This document shows, piece by piece, positions 12,201 to 22,399 of a DNA stretch of 64,000 nt (its first letter is position 1; each line of letters opens with the position of its first letter). The notes under the pieces were generated by a model that saw nothing but the letters and a program-made list of their open reading frames with translations, was not told the origin of the DNA and searched no databases. This DNA comes from Glandiceps talaboti. Its lineage: Eukaryota; Hemichordata; Enteropneusta; Spengelidae. Location: assembly GCF_964340395.1 (NCBI RefSeq), contig NC_135555.1, positions 20,095,947 through 20,159,946 on the forward strand, written 5' to 3'. The position numbers were made by a program, and so were the translations under genes.

Positions 12201-15200
12201 GCCTGAATTGACCTTCTTGGTACATGTTTATATTTTTTAGCCTGATCGGAGGCGATTTTAATCAGATTGGTTGTCTATGTATTGAATAAATTTTGAATGA
12301 AATGTTTTTCATATACTGAACAAATGCCCTTTTTATCAAGATTAAAATTAACTTTCATAACCTTACGTTTAGACTGCAAATAGTCTAATTTTGACAGATA
12401 ATATGATACTGAATTTCCTTGGTATGTCACTAGATGTGCAAGCTGTGCATTGTTTATAAATGACACGTATTTTATTTAGGACAACCTTGCTTTTGGGTGA
12501 CAGAACAAAAATTACAATAGCAATAAAGTAAATGAAAAGGAGCAATGTCCAATATATGGGCAAATGAAAAAAATGACCCAAGGTGACACTCTAGACAAAC
12601 AGTTCAACACAAATTTACACCTCAGATAAAGGTCAGACAGAAAGCAAAGTTCTCCACTTCAGAGAGAAAGCAAACTTCTTCACATCCACACTTATATGGT
12701 GAATGACTCGGAAAGCTGAATGTCTTGTCACAAATCCCTCCTTCAACCAACCAACCAACCAACCAAACAACCATCAGCTACTATGTACCTGCAAGACGAA
12801 ACAATTTTGTGTGTGAAGTTGGTCTGAAATTAATTACGAAATGCTTATATCCAATATTACTATTAGAGCTGAGTCAAATCTAGTTTCAAAGGCCGAAACG
12901 GAATATACCAGAAACTAAATTTGCCGTTGTTCCTTCTACAGCTACAATGACACGTGTATGTGTATAGCTCAGCTCTTGGCGTGGCAACACGCTAGTCAGT
13001 GATTCAATAGGAAGCTTAAGGTCGCCATGATGGAAACATCAATTCACGGTCAACTTTAAATGTCTGTAAGTTTGTATCAAGGCCTTGGGCCAAACAGAAA
13101 TTACGTCTCAACGTTTCTCATATCATGATAAATCGATAGCAGGACTTATTTTGAATGTAAATATCACTCCATGTATTTGCGGCATCGCTAAACTTGTAAC
13201 AATATTCGATCAGCTAAAAACCCATAGCATCGTCAAAATGACAGTTTCACTGCATAGAAATTCTTGAAAAATTACATGCGAATACTTACCAACAAGGCTA
13301 TTCAATATCACCATAAATTAGGTATGGTTGGTTAACGACGACGATAATATGAAGCGACGAAAATTTCCGTGAAAACCTACTTACGGTCACTGTCCAACTA
13401 GAGGGCGCTGTCTGAATTCAAATATAATCATCATAAATATATGCTAATTAGGTACCCTGGTTGAGCGTGAACCACCGAATAGTGCGGATGGACCGATGTG
13501 TTGTAACCACAGGGTAAACATTAGTCTTGCTGCTAGACGTTCGGGCTTTCTTTCGATGCTATAACTATAAGCGAACGAAGTTCGCATGTGAGGGCTTGCC
13601 CGAACAGTCTAGCGAATGTCATTTTCAGACCTGACATTCCATTGAGATTACGATAAGCGGTGAGTTGGGCCATATATGCATATATATACTTTAATATATT
13701 CAATCTCTGCATGCAGGTGTTGACAAACATATTTATGTCATTACTATGTCTTATCAGTTTATGGTAATTGTGTTTGATGAGTGTGTAGACGTTGTTATTC
13801 ACACATTTTAGTTAACGCATTGGTGGTTATTTTTACAAGCCCCTCCTTAAGATGAATATGCATGAAAATTTAGCTATTGTCCTCTGTTTGTGCTTGTCGC
13901 TAATACGGTTCTCTGATTAGCAGTTATTTATATCCTGATGACATTCGCTAGACCTCGGATGTTCCATCCTCGATAGCGTTGTTCGGCTGTGTGTCGTATT
14001 TTATCGGAAGATACATGCTTGTTTTATGCTTGTATCGGAAAAAAGCCCAAACCTTTTCTTAGTGAGGAATCTGTGTTTATGAAAATCTATTGCTCCATAA
14101 GTGAGACGCTACACCAACTCTGCTTCTAATAAACATTCTGAGTGTTATACATACCAAATAATACTCCGAAACTAAAGTAGACAAACTCCAGCGTTGGTGC
14201 AAAAGCAGTTAGTAGTAATCCAATAGAAGATATTATACCTCCGAGGATTATGGTGCCTCGATATCCTATTTTCTTTACTAATATATTCGCAATTGGACCT
14301 GGAGATTTTGAGAACAAAAATAGAATAAATTCAATACTGCTGCTGTTGTATGCAAATTGGGAACGCTGCTGTAGTAAATGCATTTTGTTAATATGTGAGT
14401 TCTTTAAGTTTTGTGAATGACAAGTACTATCTGCACATTCATTTTCCTACTGCGCTACCGCATTGCCTAATGGGAGTTAATGTTAGCATTACACATAAGA
14501 TGAATAATTAACATTTCTTAAAACTATATTCTTTATTTCTCTATATTTGGTATGACCATTCCAACTAAACACGCATTTGCATACTGATTAGATAATTGAA
14601 GGTATGTTTGAAGTGTTTTCATTTTAACTAAAGGAAGTTAATAGAAAAAGGGGACTTGGTCTCTTTATTCAATAAAGCATTGCCGAGTAGAAACAAACTA
14701 GTGACTGAATGTACAGTTATTGAACAACAATGACGTCAAATCAAATCAAGTCATCATCAGATCAGGCTTAGCTTTCACGATACATGCACTGGTGCAGTGA
14801 GAGACAACTATAATATATGTCCTGTTGTGCACAATTGACCGCTAATTGGAAAGGTACTGGAAGCTCTCGTCAGTCAGTCAGTCAAATAATGTCAACGACA
14901 AATTAAAAAAACAAAATGGTTGACTTGTAACACATATGCACATTCTACAAAGCACTATGTAGGCTAGAAATATGAGTATTTATTTGTCACCAGTTATCAT
15001 ACTTATTTAGCAAATAATACAATTCAAGCTAATAGTAATAATTGTTAAATCGCAGAATATTGTTTTACTTGGTAACCCCTAGTTTGGTAACAAAAACATA
15101 GCCCCCCCCCCCCCCGTAACATAACTGACCTTTCACCAGCAAAAGTAAATGAACACGTTAGCGTATAGCGTTGTGACTGGTAAAATAGCTTTCAACTTCT

Positions 15201-15562
15201 CATCCCGACTAACCCCCCACCTCCACTGCACTATTTCTAGAAAATAACGAATACTGAAAGTTACCTAATGCCATCTCCACACTACCAGTCACCGAAATAA
15301 TCCACGACGTCCGTGCTGAGCCTGACCCAAGGGATGTCTGCATAGCTACGAATATAGGTCCAATGGCTTGAAAACCGCCGAACACGAACATACTACATAC
15401 ATGGCAAGCTACGATCACAACCCAGGCATAGATACCACCATCTTGTCCGTCAGAACTCATTCTATCGACTGGGTCGTTGGACTGATAACCCCTGCCATAG
15501 CGTTTGCCGGGATTTGATTCCATGTAAACGTCACATATTGATCTCCAATGTGTCTGGTTCAT
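2704..15562 (-). CDS. SLC16-like transporter, copy A (four exons, 523 aa)
   Basis: Four coding exons join in frame: 15265-15562, 14155-14298, 3423-4265 and 2704-2990 (298+144+843+287 = 1572 nt). All three introns are phase 1 with GT/AG ends. The protein has a short cytoplasmic N-terminus, then DGGIYAWVV entering TM1 (a variant of the conserved MCT signature), twelve predicted membrane segments, a long loop between TM6 and TM7 (about residues 230-270) and an 80-residue-scale tail. SLC16 proteins are major-facilitator carriers of monocarboxylates or related small molecules at the plasma membrane; the substrate here is unknown. TM8 keeps the arginine (GILGRLAP), but the position where MCT1 has the proton-coupling aspartate looks like glycine, and the MCT1 TM1 lysine position is glutamine (alignment from memory), so H+-lactate transport should not be assumed. 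No in-frame stop: the least damaged copy of the A/B pair. Confidence 0.85.
3053..3418. repeat. Microsatellites of copy A intron 3
   Basis: A (TC)n run of about 94 bp (3053-3146) followed by interrupted (CATA)n blocks (3163-3269, 3326-3418). The matching intron of copy B has the same two motifs in inverted order but is 220 bp instead of 432 bp, so the difference is mostly repeat length. Confidence 0.95.
3423..4265 (-). CDS. Copy A exon 3: TM4-TM11
   Basis: 843 bp from acceptor TTTACAG to donor GTAATA. Carries GWRGAF after TM5, the TM6-TM7 cytoplasmic loop and TM8 with GRLAP. By eye about 20 of 281 residues differ from exon 3 of copy B. The donor runs straight into the (GTAT)n tract of intron 3. 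Confidence 0.9.
4550..4777. mobile_element. Truncated Harbinger-type MITE in copy A intron 2
   Basis: Starts TTA then GGCCAAAACAAGAAAACAAT, the same end as the full-length element at 38048-38433 in arm 2. It stops at 4777, where a SINE begins, and the rest of the element is missing. Confidence 0.65.
4778..5176 (+). mobile_element. tRNA-derived SINE with (ATT)n tail
   Basis: The head has a pol III box A (TGGTTAGCGTG) and box B (GGTTCGAGCCC) with tRNA-like spacing. The 3' body contains GAGCTTTGAGCACGGTG and AGTGCTATATAAGAACCC, and it ends in about 20 ATT units (5115-5176). Arm 2 lacks it at the matching place. Box A/B plus a simple-repeat tail identify a SINE rather than a tRNA gene, since no cloverleaf closes. 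Confidence 0.8.
5177..5830. other. Intron 2 sequence shared with arm 2; (CATA)n tract
   Basis: Matches 37330-37920 in reverse complement with no coding signal. It includes a (CATA)n/(CA)n tract at 5584-5704, which is shorter in arm 2 (37466-37532). Confidence 0.7.
6035..6133. repeat. Foldback hairpin, about 38-bp arms
   Basis: TAATCTGTTATGTATGCCGA at the left is repeated inverted at the right (CGGCATACATAAACAGATTA), with GC-rich inner arms (GCGGCGCAGCCGC against GCGGCTCCGCCGC). A second small hairpin follows at 6154-6184 (AGCACAACTGAA / TTCAGTAGTGCT). Confidence 0.85.
6202..6780. repeat. (GT)n then degenerate ~150-bp repeats
   Basis: A 41-bp GT run leads into three or four worn units, each with a version of AAACTACTGAGCAGATTGG and GAAATTTGGTGGGAA and a GATTCCATGAGTGATATGCA segment. 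Non-coding. Confidence 0.7.
6781..7340. repeat. 113-bp tandem repeat, five units
   Basis: Units begin at 6781, about 6891, 7004, 7119 and 7234. Each starts CCTAGCAAC, has GACCACGCCCATAGCAACAG and ends with GAATAAACATTCAAAAAATG. The last unit is the most diverged. A minus-strand frame through the array (7120-7353) comes from the repeat, not from a gene. Confidence 0.9.
7391..9977. mobile_element. 2.6 kb interspersed repeat, copy 1
   Basis: Matches 57003-59760 in reverse complement over most of its length, and its left end also occurs alone at 55119-55246. The two ends carry an inverted match: (C/G)TTTCTCATCTCC behind a T-rich stretch at the left, GGAGATGAGAAAC before A-rich sequence and CTCACCCTTA at the right. 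No frame resembles a transposase. Likely a non-autonomous DNA transposon; the superfamily was not recognised. Confidence 0.65.
10020..11195. other. AT-rich sequence with an internal direct repeat
   Basis: No gene recognised. Segments 10905-10977 and 11085-11152 repeat each other (CATATTTTC, GTGGATTTATGACACTC, CTATAATTAC), and TTCCTTATTCGGTTCC-like phrases recur between 10990 and 11090. A 103-codon frame at 10508-10819 has no recognisable domain. Confidence 0.5.
11196..11976 (-). pseudogene. Broken CXC (tesmin-like) domain protein, probably TE-derived
   Basis: Two frames on the minus strand belong together. The upstream one (11644-11976) contains ALKYHWLRSRFVSKIW and ends NLSILWD-stop. The downstream one holds GCKNKQCGCVKKGLKCGPGC followed by YCKNCENC, a cysteine-rich CXC/tesmin-type zinc-binding repeat, and then a very acidic tail. 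An in-frame TAA (11644) and a frame shift at a G-run near 11580 separate them. I recall this HWLR...ILWD...CXC order from the C-termini of transposon-encoded proteins in invertebrates, so a mobile-element origin is inferred. Upstream parts were not identified. Confidence 0.6.
12135..12269. mobile_element. Short TIR element, Mutator-like, 9-bp target duplication
   Basis: Ends are CAATCTGGTTAAAATCCG and CGATTTTAATCAGATTG (inverted). Identical 9-bp flanks GTTGTCTAT lie at 12126-12134 and 12270-12278. Same family as 21549-21737. A 9-bp duplication is the known mark of the Mutator superfamily. Confidence 0.8.
12280..13500. other. No gene recognised (copy A intron 2)
   Basis: Non-coding by eye. 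A short AACC run at 12735-12770 is the only simple repeat. Short frames on both strands have no recognisable domain. Confidence 0.5.
13530..13615. repeat. Foldback hairpin
   Basis: GCTAGACGTTCGGGCTTT (left) pairs with GGGCTTGCCCGAACAGTCTA (right), with a smaller GCGAACGAAGTTCGC palindrome inside. The outer CGCTAGAC motif recurs near 13945, suggesting a larger foldback family. Confidence 0.6.
14155..14298 (-). CDS. Copy A exon 2: TM2-TM3 loop, TM3, start of TM4
   Basis: 144 bp between acceptor CTCCAG and donor GTATGT. Encodes GPIANILVKK followed by a hydrophobic TM3. Joining to exon 1 rebuilds the usual SLC16 pattern TSWI...GP with the expected spacing. Confidence 0.85.
15265..15562 (-). CDS. 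Copy A exon 1: N-terminus, TM1, start of TM2
   Basis: ATG at 15562, first codons MNQTHWRS, an arrangement shared with copy C, which supports this start. Ends SVEMAL-G with donor GTAACT, leaving one base of the glycine codon. Read-through into the intron hits a stop after about 15 codons. Confidence 0.85.
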
Positions 15563-16461
15563 ACAGTGATGTCCCCACTTTCAGAGTGTGTAAACACTTT
15601 TACTAGAGAGAAAGAGTTGTGTATCACATGTTACAGTTCACCAAAGGCCAAGGTCCAGCATTGTCTCGCTGCCAGATTCGTGACGCCTCTTAGCTTTGTC
15701 AGGCGCACGAAGTGCGCTCTGAGCGGCGAAGTCGCGAGAAGTGAGGGACTTCAGTTGCAGTTCCAGATACTTATATACATAAAGGTATGAATCTAGTATA
15801 ACATTAAACAAGATTAATATATATATTGTATATATTTCAAAACATTCCCTGTTTTGTCTCAAGTATCCATACCCAATCTTTTATGCATTGTTGACAAAAC
15901 TGAACAAGTGGACATGACATTCACAAGCCATTAACGGTCCAAGTGCAACAAACCCGCGGGCTTGCCTGACGAAAACGGGTGTCATAAAAGTTGTTTGCAT
16001 CTCTAAAGCTGTTTGTAGTGTTACTTATAATAGCCTAATAAATTGATAACAACTGATATAAGACGGAGATAAGGTTTGCCTCAATTGACCCACTCCTTAG
16101 AAATGATCTTACGCTGTGAACTACACTGTTTACTTGTGTTATGTAAGAGCCCATCATCACATGTGTAAATATTGGTACTCTTTGATAACAAGTGGACTTG
16201 CTTCTTTAATGGCTTGTCCCAGTAATGATTTCGCACTGGGGTAATGCGACTGACCTTCCGACTAACCTTGACAGTACGTATTCCGCAGCAAATTACGATA
16301 TTCTTTGGAATGTTAGTTGTTTTTGTAGGTTTGCATAGAAGATAGTTTAGAGGTGTGTGTGGGAGTAAATAAAATTCTGGCTGTTAGTCTTTATTACTGC
16401 CATGTATGGGCTGTAGTAGACAATGACAAGCTTTTAACTTGTACAAACATTTCTCTTGTTT
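15563..16461. other. 5' flank of copy A, shared with arm 2
   Basis: Matches 23720-24500 in reverse complement, except for insertions. It should hold the copy A promoter, but I see no convincing TATA box placed against a known start. A TE-like end motif (GTCTCGCTGCCAGATTCGTG) lies at 15663. Confidence 0.55.
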
Positions 16462-17842
16462 ACTAGACTAAATATTCTGGATGCTATTTGACACTAGAAA
16501 ATAGTATCACGTGACTCATTTGGATCAAGTCACACTGTGAAGCTGTGACCAAGATGACAGATTGATCAATGCCTGTTGAATCATTTAACATGTCTTTTTT
16601 CCTTCACAGTGGTTCTATCATGCCAGCAGTTGATGTGTTATGCCAGAAATCACCTTTACAGCCTATGATTGAAACCTCCACAAAGAATGTACACCCGACT
16701 GAAACTTCCTCCCGGGTACAAAGTGAAAGGTACATAATTTGTGATTGTGATAGTGCAATTACATTGCAAATTTGATCCTGTAATGGCTTGAGAAAAAAAA
16801 ATTGTTATAACAGACAGAAGTGAAAATTTTTTTTGTCACAATGCACCAGAAATGAGCAAATTTGGAAACCTTATTTTCGTGTATTCTTTGGCAGCGCAAA
16901 TATAGGCGGCGCAAACGTTTTTAATACAAGTATAAATTCCTGTTTTTTTCTAGCACTTATCATTAAGCATGTACTATATAGCTCTGCTTTAAACCCAAGT
17001 GCACACAAAGTTTTCCTTTCCTTTTCTGACCTAAGAAAACATATTTCAGGATTTTTGTTATGCTGCAACATATTGGAATGGGTCACATTACATATGCAAG
17101 ATATTTTCTTCTGGTTCCTGGTACTACTATGATGGCTTAAAGGAAAGCAATTCACAGGGGTCAGGAGTACAGCACTCCCCAGATCAGTTAGCTCCTCAGG
17201 GATATTTTACCAGTCACCTTTTGTACATACAAATTTAAGTAGCAGAAGTATGGTTGGTAGACAGACGTCTTTCATACTAACTGCTAATTCTTCTACTTGC
17301 ACAGAATTTAGAGGTACAGTTGTGAACCATTGTGACGTTGTATAGGTATGAACAACGCATTACAAACTTAATGACTAATTAAAAAGAAATTGCACTGCTT
17401 CTCCATTTGAAAAAAAAAGCTGATGCAGGACTGACAGTAGAAAAAAAATTGCTGTCACTCTGACTGGAAAAAAATTTGCTCCCATACCTACTTCCTCCAT
17501 ACCCCCCCCCCCCAGAAATCAAATGGTTCTCCCCTTACTAGACTAAATATTCTGGATGCTATGGGACACTATAAAATAGTATCACATGACCTATTTGGAT
17601 CAAGTCACACTGTGAAGCTGTGAGCAAGACTACAAATTGATCATATCAATGCCTGTTGCATCATTTAACATTTTTTCCCCTTCACAGTGGTTCTATTATG
17701 CCAGGAGTTGATGTGTTATACCAGAAGTCACCTTTAATTACAGCCTATGATTGAAACCTCCACAAAGAATTTACACCCGACTGCAACTTCCTCCCAGGTA
17801 CAAGTAAAAGGTACATAATTTGTGATAGTGCAATTACATTGC
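16462..17842. repeat. Direct duplication of about 306 bp, 1.07 kb apart
   Basis: 16462-16767 and 17536-17842 are recognisably the same sequence: both begin TACTAGACTAAATATTCTGG, contain CAAGTCACACTGTGAAGCTG and end GTGATAGTGCAATTACATTG. Arm 2 has a single copy (about 23410-23710) that joins the outer flanks of both. Confidence 0.85.
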
Positions 17843-17969
17843 ATATCCTACATAAAGTGAAAATACATGTACATTGTATTGTTGGGTATTTTATTGTATT
17901 GTGAAAGCAAATGAAACTTTATATTACATCCAATGCAAATATAACACTACTTCTTTAAATCTTTATTTG

Positions 17970-17970
<1 letters not shown>

Positions 17971-18005
<35 letters not shown>

Positions 18006-18080
18006 TGTATGTATGTATGTATGTATGTATGTATGTATGTATGTATGCATGTCTGTGTGGCTGTCTGTCTATGTGCCTGG

Positions 18081-18136
<56 letters not shown>
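17971..18136. repeat. (GTAT)n and (GT)n microsatellites
   Basis: GTAT units to about 18045, a short mixed segment, then a GT run from 18081. They mark the inner edge of arm 1; arm 2 ends at the complementary (CATA)n at 23195-23251. Confidence 0.95.
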
Positions 18137-18350
18137 TAGTAGACTAACCAAGTCAATGTAATAATAACCACCAGGGAAAATATTCTTAGATATGTTTTGA
18201 ACAGCTTGAGACAGGCAAACTCTGAAGGTTGATAAATTTGTGCTCTTGAATATGTACCAAACTATTATGGTAGCATACCTACAGCACTGAATGTGCAACT
18301 ATCTGTTTGTAATACTATGTGTCCATTATCAGTAAGCTGACTTGTTTCTA

Positions 18351-18690
18351 TAGGCGAGTTGGCCTATAGACATTCATGCCTATATAAACCTATAGAAACC
18401 TATAGGTGAGTTGGCCTATAGACATTCATGCCTATAGAAACCTATAGGTGAGTTGGCCTATAGACATCCATGCCTATAGAATCCTATAGAAACCTATAGG
18501 CGAGTTGGCCTACAGACATTCATGCATATAGAAAAGTATAGAAACCTATAGGCAAGTTGGCCTATCGACATCCATGCCTATAGAAACCTATAGAAACATA
18601 TAGGTTGTTTGGCCTATAGATATTCATGCCAATAGAAACCTATAGAAATATATAGGTGTTTGCCTGTAGAAACCTATAGGCGAGTTGGCC
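18351..18690. repeat. Minisatellite of ~50-60 bp units
   Basis: Six or more units built on GAGTTGGCCTATAGACATTC and ATGCCTATAGAAACCTATAG, with internal palindromes such as CCTATAGG. Unit length varies because AACCTATAG is repeated inside some units. Lies in the spacer of the inverted duplication. Confidence 0.9.
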
Positions 18691-18719
18691 TATGGACACT
18701 CATTCCTATATAATCATAT

Positions 18720-20370
18720 AGAATTCTTTGGACATAACTGGTCTATTGACGTACATGCCTATAATTACTACAGACCACTTGTTCTTTTCAAGGTGTATTT
18801 ATATAGTAATTCTTTCAGAGGCCACATGGTTTGGAAGCTTAGAGTACCATGTACAGTGACATCAAAGTCAAGGAAATGCTGTGTGAATTGCGATTTAGCT
18901 TGAGACAATAGTCATGAATATTAATTACCCATCATCTCTCTTTGTTGTAAGACAGCTTATCCTGGTGCATTTTGGGATAACATCATATTTGCAGTTCATG
19001 TACGTGCTATATTTTTGCCTGAAAATGAACTAGTTTTCAACAAATCAAGCAATTGTGGTGACAGGAATAGCTTGAAGAATATAGCTAGTAGAGACCACAA
19101 GGCTGATAAATGAAATGGACCTTGTTTTAAGATACGTTTCCTTGTTTGTATGGTAAGTACAGATTCCTGTTTTAAAAATATTCATGCACTTGTTCTATTT
19201 TCTGATTTGAGAGTTTCAGGAGTTGTTACAGTAGCTGTTTCTATATCTTTTATTTCATGATTGGAGGGAAACAGCTTGGCTATTTTATGCCAGCATATAT
19301 GTGCAATATTGTGCTGCCCTCCAATATATGTAGTATGTTTTTTTCTCTCCTATAAACATTAACAAATACATATATGATTCACATACCTTATGCTTGTCAT
19401 ACTGATCGAGACAAGTAATTTATTTGAAATGAATGTGATTGAAAATAAAAATTTGGAAAATGATCAGTCTTAAAAAGCATATGGTGATGTAAAAATACAT
19501 AAGGAACTTGAAATATTATATTCTAATATATTTGAACATAAATTCCCTTTCAGAAAAGAGCTTAGAGATACCTAACTGTCTGGCATGGGACAACTCGAAC
19601 TATAGAACAGATGGCCAAGTTGTTTCTCACACTGAATGTACAATTACTTTTTTTCACTATAACCTCTCTATATTGTCAATGTATCCTGTTTTTGTTCAAG
19701 GTGACTTATAAGCCCGATAGGCTGGGGTGTATTTTATATCATTAACTAATTGAAGGTATACTTTTAAATGACGTGTAAAACGTATATTAAATGGTGGAAA
19801 AGAAACAAAAGACCATAGGCACGTACAGCTAATAGTGCATATGGTGAGTTAAATGATAGACTTGTGCAGTTCAGAATGAATTCACCGAATTTTATTTTTG
19901 TTGACGACAGTATTAAATATAGTTTGTCTTACATTTTATGTGTCAATACTGAGATACATTACTAGAAAGGAAGATTAAGTATTATCTATTTTATGGATGA
20001 CGCCCTCTTGTGGTAGACGATCAATGCATTAGGTATTTTCGCCTAGAGGGGGTGGCGGCGGCATTTGAAAAAAAACTCTGAGGCAATTCACCGTCTTGCA
20101 GCAACTTCGGACCTGAAGGCAAGGTAAGGAATTTGCTCTTCACAAAGTTGTTTTCATTGTCTGTCATCATCACTTGCTTATAACAGAAAGCTTTCTTGCT
20201 ATCGAGGGAGGGTATACGTATACAGCTGTATTTTTAGTTATCACGAGTGTGAAAATACTCAATTTAGGTCATTCTTTCATCTCATGGCTCCGTACTGCAT
20301 TTCATCACTGTTGTTATCCACTCGACCCAATCTTTACATGTAAATGTGTCTGATTGGGCTGTAGTCAAAC
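18720..20370. other. No gene recognised (spacer)
   Basis: Ordinary AT-rich sequence. Short frames show no domain and no intact coding exon was seen. Confidence 0.5.
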
Positions 20371-20825
20371 TTGCTGCATTTGGGGGGTCGTACAGTTGGG
20401 AAAACTCGTCGGTTTGACCTGCAATTAGTGAAAGACTATGAAAATGATATTGTTATTTTGGAACTTGGTTCTCATGAGCTATGTTCCAATACACCAGAAG
20501 GGCTCGGCCACAAGTTAGTGAACTTGGCGTGCACACTTCACCATGAGTACAATGAGCGTATCGTTTGGGTTGATCAAATACTTTCTAGGAATGTGTGCCC
20601 ACAGAATGCGAGTGACTACAATGAGAGAGTTACGGTGCTGAACTTTTTTTCTTGCTAACGAGCGAGCCAATTTTAATTTTTGTTTGTCCCGAAAGCATAG
20701 GTGTTTTTGGAATTCACTGTAAGAATTACTATGTGTAGATGGTGTGCATTTAAGCGAGTTGGGTATGTATCGTTTTTACAAGAGTTTACGTGGGGTGATT
20801 TTGAGATCGCGCGCCATGGTGTCAC
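20371..20825 (+). pseudogene. SGNH-hydrolase domain fragment, retroelement type
   Basis: The frame 20371-20658 reads GGRTV, then a hydrophobic strand DIVILELGSHEL at the place of the family's G-x-N-D block, then VNLACTLHHEY and NVCPQNASDYNERV. The frame then breaks, and after a shift (about 20748-20815) the final block appears as DGVHLSELGMYRFYKS, containing the D-x-x-H that supplies the catalytic aspartate and histidine. The N of the GxND block reads H and the D reads E. SGNH domains of this form are carried by some YR retroelements and LINEs (recalled), so this is probably a remnant of one. The N-terminal serine block was not found. Confidence 0.65.
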
Positions 20826-20829
20826 GTAG

Positions 20830-21538
20830 TCCGATAGATTGACTTTTAACTTGGTTTTAATTGACGACTTCAATAAGGCTGCATGAGCGACATACGTGGG
20901 TAATTTGAGTATGATTGTCATGCTCATTGTCCTTGTCTCTTTGACATGTTTCTGACCGGCATGCAGAGTATTACTCTTGTTACTCTTGTTATGGCATACC
21001 AATACTTAGAATGGCATAACAATGCATAGAATTTCTTCTATTGGGCAGCAGCCAAGGAATTTGGTCTACAAGTTGTGGCTCACATTTTTGCTTGTTATAA
21101 TGTATCTATATATATTTGTTAGTTAAATTGTCATATAAAATATAAATATTTATTTTATTTTAACTGTCTCGTTTTATTCATTATATATTATGATATATGC
21201 ATGTACAGTTATAACTGTTTCTGGAGCTATCGAATAATCTGCTGGTATTTCAACTCACTATTAAAGTCTTCAAACGTAACACTGAAAACAGGCCATTTCA
21301 CCTGTTGATCAAGGCTACAGGATTGCCAGGTCTGTGTCCTGTACATGCAATGATTGAAATCTGCTGTTGGCGTGGATGTAGGCCCAGGCCACTTTTTATT
21401 ATGCTAACAGGATCAGCTGTAACCTGAGAATACTTTGTCTCACACTTGAACAGATGTCTAAATTTCTGCGGCTTAGATGCTAGTCGGAATAAGGGCCATA
21501 GTTTCTGCATTGGCGCAGCATCTAGGGCAGCAGCAATA
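20830..21538. other. No gene recognised (spacer)
   Basis: No domain, splice-bounded exon or known repeat seen on either strand. Confidence 0.5.
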
Positions 21539-21548
21539 GGGTTATCTG

Positions 21549-21737
21549 CAATCTGATTAAAATCCGATGTGGTGAAAACGACTAGATGTCCTTATTTACC
21601 TCTATTCATCGTGTTGTGACTTTTGTTTTGTTCCGAAGGCGGCGATCACTCGGAACAAAACAAAAGTCACAACACGATGGATAGAGGTAAATAAGGACAT
21701 CTAGCCGCTTTCACCACATCGGATTTTAATCAGATTG
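21549..21737. mobile_element. Foldback element, Mutator-like, 9-bp target duplication
   Basis: Almost the whole element is an inverted repeat: arms of about 87 bp with only a few mismatches around a 13-bp loop (AGGCGGCGATCAC). Ends are CAATCTGATTAAAATCC and its inverse. Flanked by GGTTATCTG at 21540-21548 and 21738-21746. Same ends as 12135-12269. The near-perfect arms suggest a young insertion. Confidence 0.9.
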
Positions 21738-21749
21738 GGTTATCTGATG

Positions 21750-22112
21750 CTCAGATCCGCGCTTTTGGTAGGTAGAAGTCTGGTGCTTTTAAGTCATACA
21801 TTAGAAACCCCACAGCTTGGTGCCCATAAAACATTTAACTGCACCATAACAGCTTTTACTTGTCCGGGGTAGTTGGACAGCGATGAGGTGAGGTCAGTTC
21901 ATGGGCTGCTAAATGTTAAATGGTTATGTACTTGTTCAAGGGTTTAAATATTGTAATTTGCTGTTCATAATAAGTCTTTGACATTTTCATGTCAGCTCTA
22001 ATATGCCTTAATTGGTTTAATTGACAGCTTGTTATGTAGTTTATGATAAGATACAAACTTACTTTGCATGGCTCTGGACTGTGTCGCTTCTGGTGGGGCG
22101 GCCACAGTCATG
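21750..22112. other. No gene recognised (spacer)
   Basis: Non-coding by eye. Confidence 0.45.
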
Positions 22113-22114
22113 TG

Positions 22115-22395
22115 GCTGGTGGGGATAATAATAATCTTTATTTATACTGGATAGTTCTATAAACACTTGTCTCCCAAAAAGTCCAGTGAGGATCATCCCT
22201 CATGGGTTCAGTGTTAATGCAGGAGAAAACCAGAGTACCCGGGGAAAACCTGCGTTGTTCGGTAGAGTCAAACTGAACGACACTCTTCTTACTTACAGTG
22301 TGGTAAATTTAATCGAACCCTGAAGGGGGTTTGAACCCCGACCGCAGTGGTAAGAGGCAAGTGGTTTAACCACTCGGTCACAGACAACCCTATGA
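22115..22395 (-). mobile_element. tRNA-derived SINE (minus strand)
   Basis: Read on the minus strand it starts GGGTTGTCTGTGACCGAGTG, with box A-like GACCGAGTGGTTAAACCA and box B-like GGGGTTCAAACCCC, and ends AAATAAAGATTATTATTATC. The head resembles a tRNA, but the body (CCGGGTACTCTGG etc.) does not. It belongs to a different family from the SINE at 4778. Confidence 0.75.
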
Positions 22396-22399
22396 GCCC

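Larger units (their letters stand above)
2430..18050. repeat. Arm 1 of a large inverted duplication
   Basis: This segment holds copy A of the SLC16-like gene with both flanks and matches 23195-40340 in reverse complement. The match runs from the 3' flank (2430-2700 against 40065-40340), through all four exons and introns 1 and 3, to 1-2.5 kb of 5' flank ending near the (GTAT)n tract at 17971-18045. It is lost only in the middle of intron 2 (about 5840-14000 here, 26050-37320 in arm 2), where each arm carries unrelated DNA, and at individual insertions. Confidence 0.85.

Noticed and set aside
18351-18690. CRISPR array
   Set aside because: No unique spacers between constant repeats; units are contiguous and variable, and the DNA is animal.
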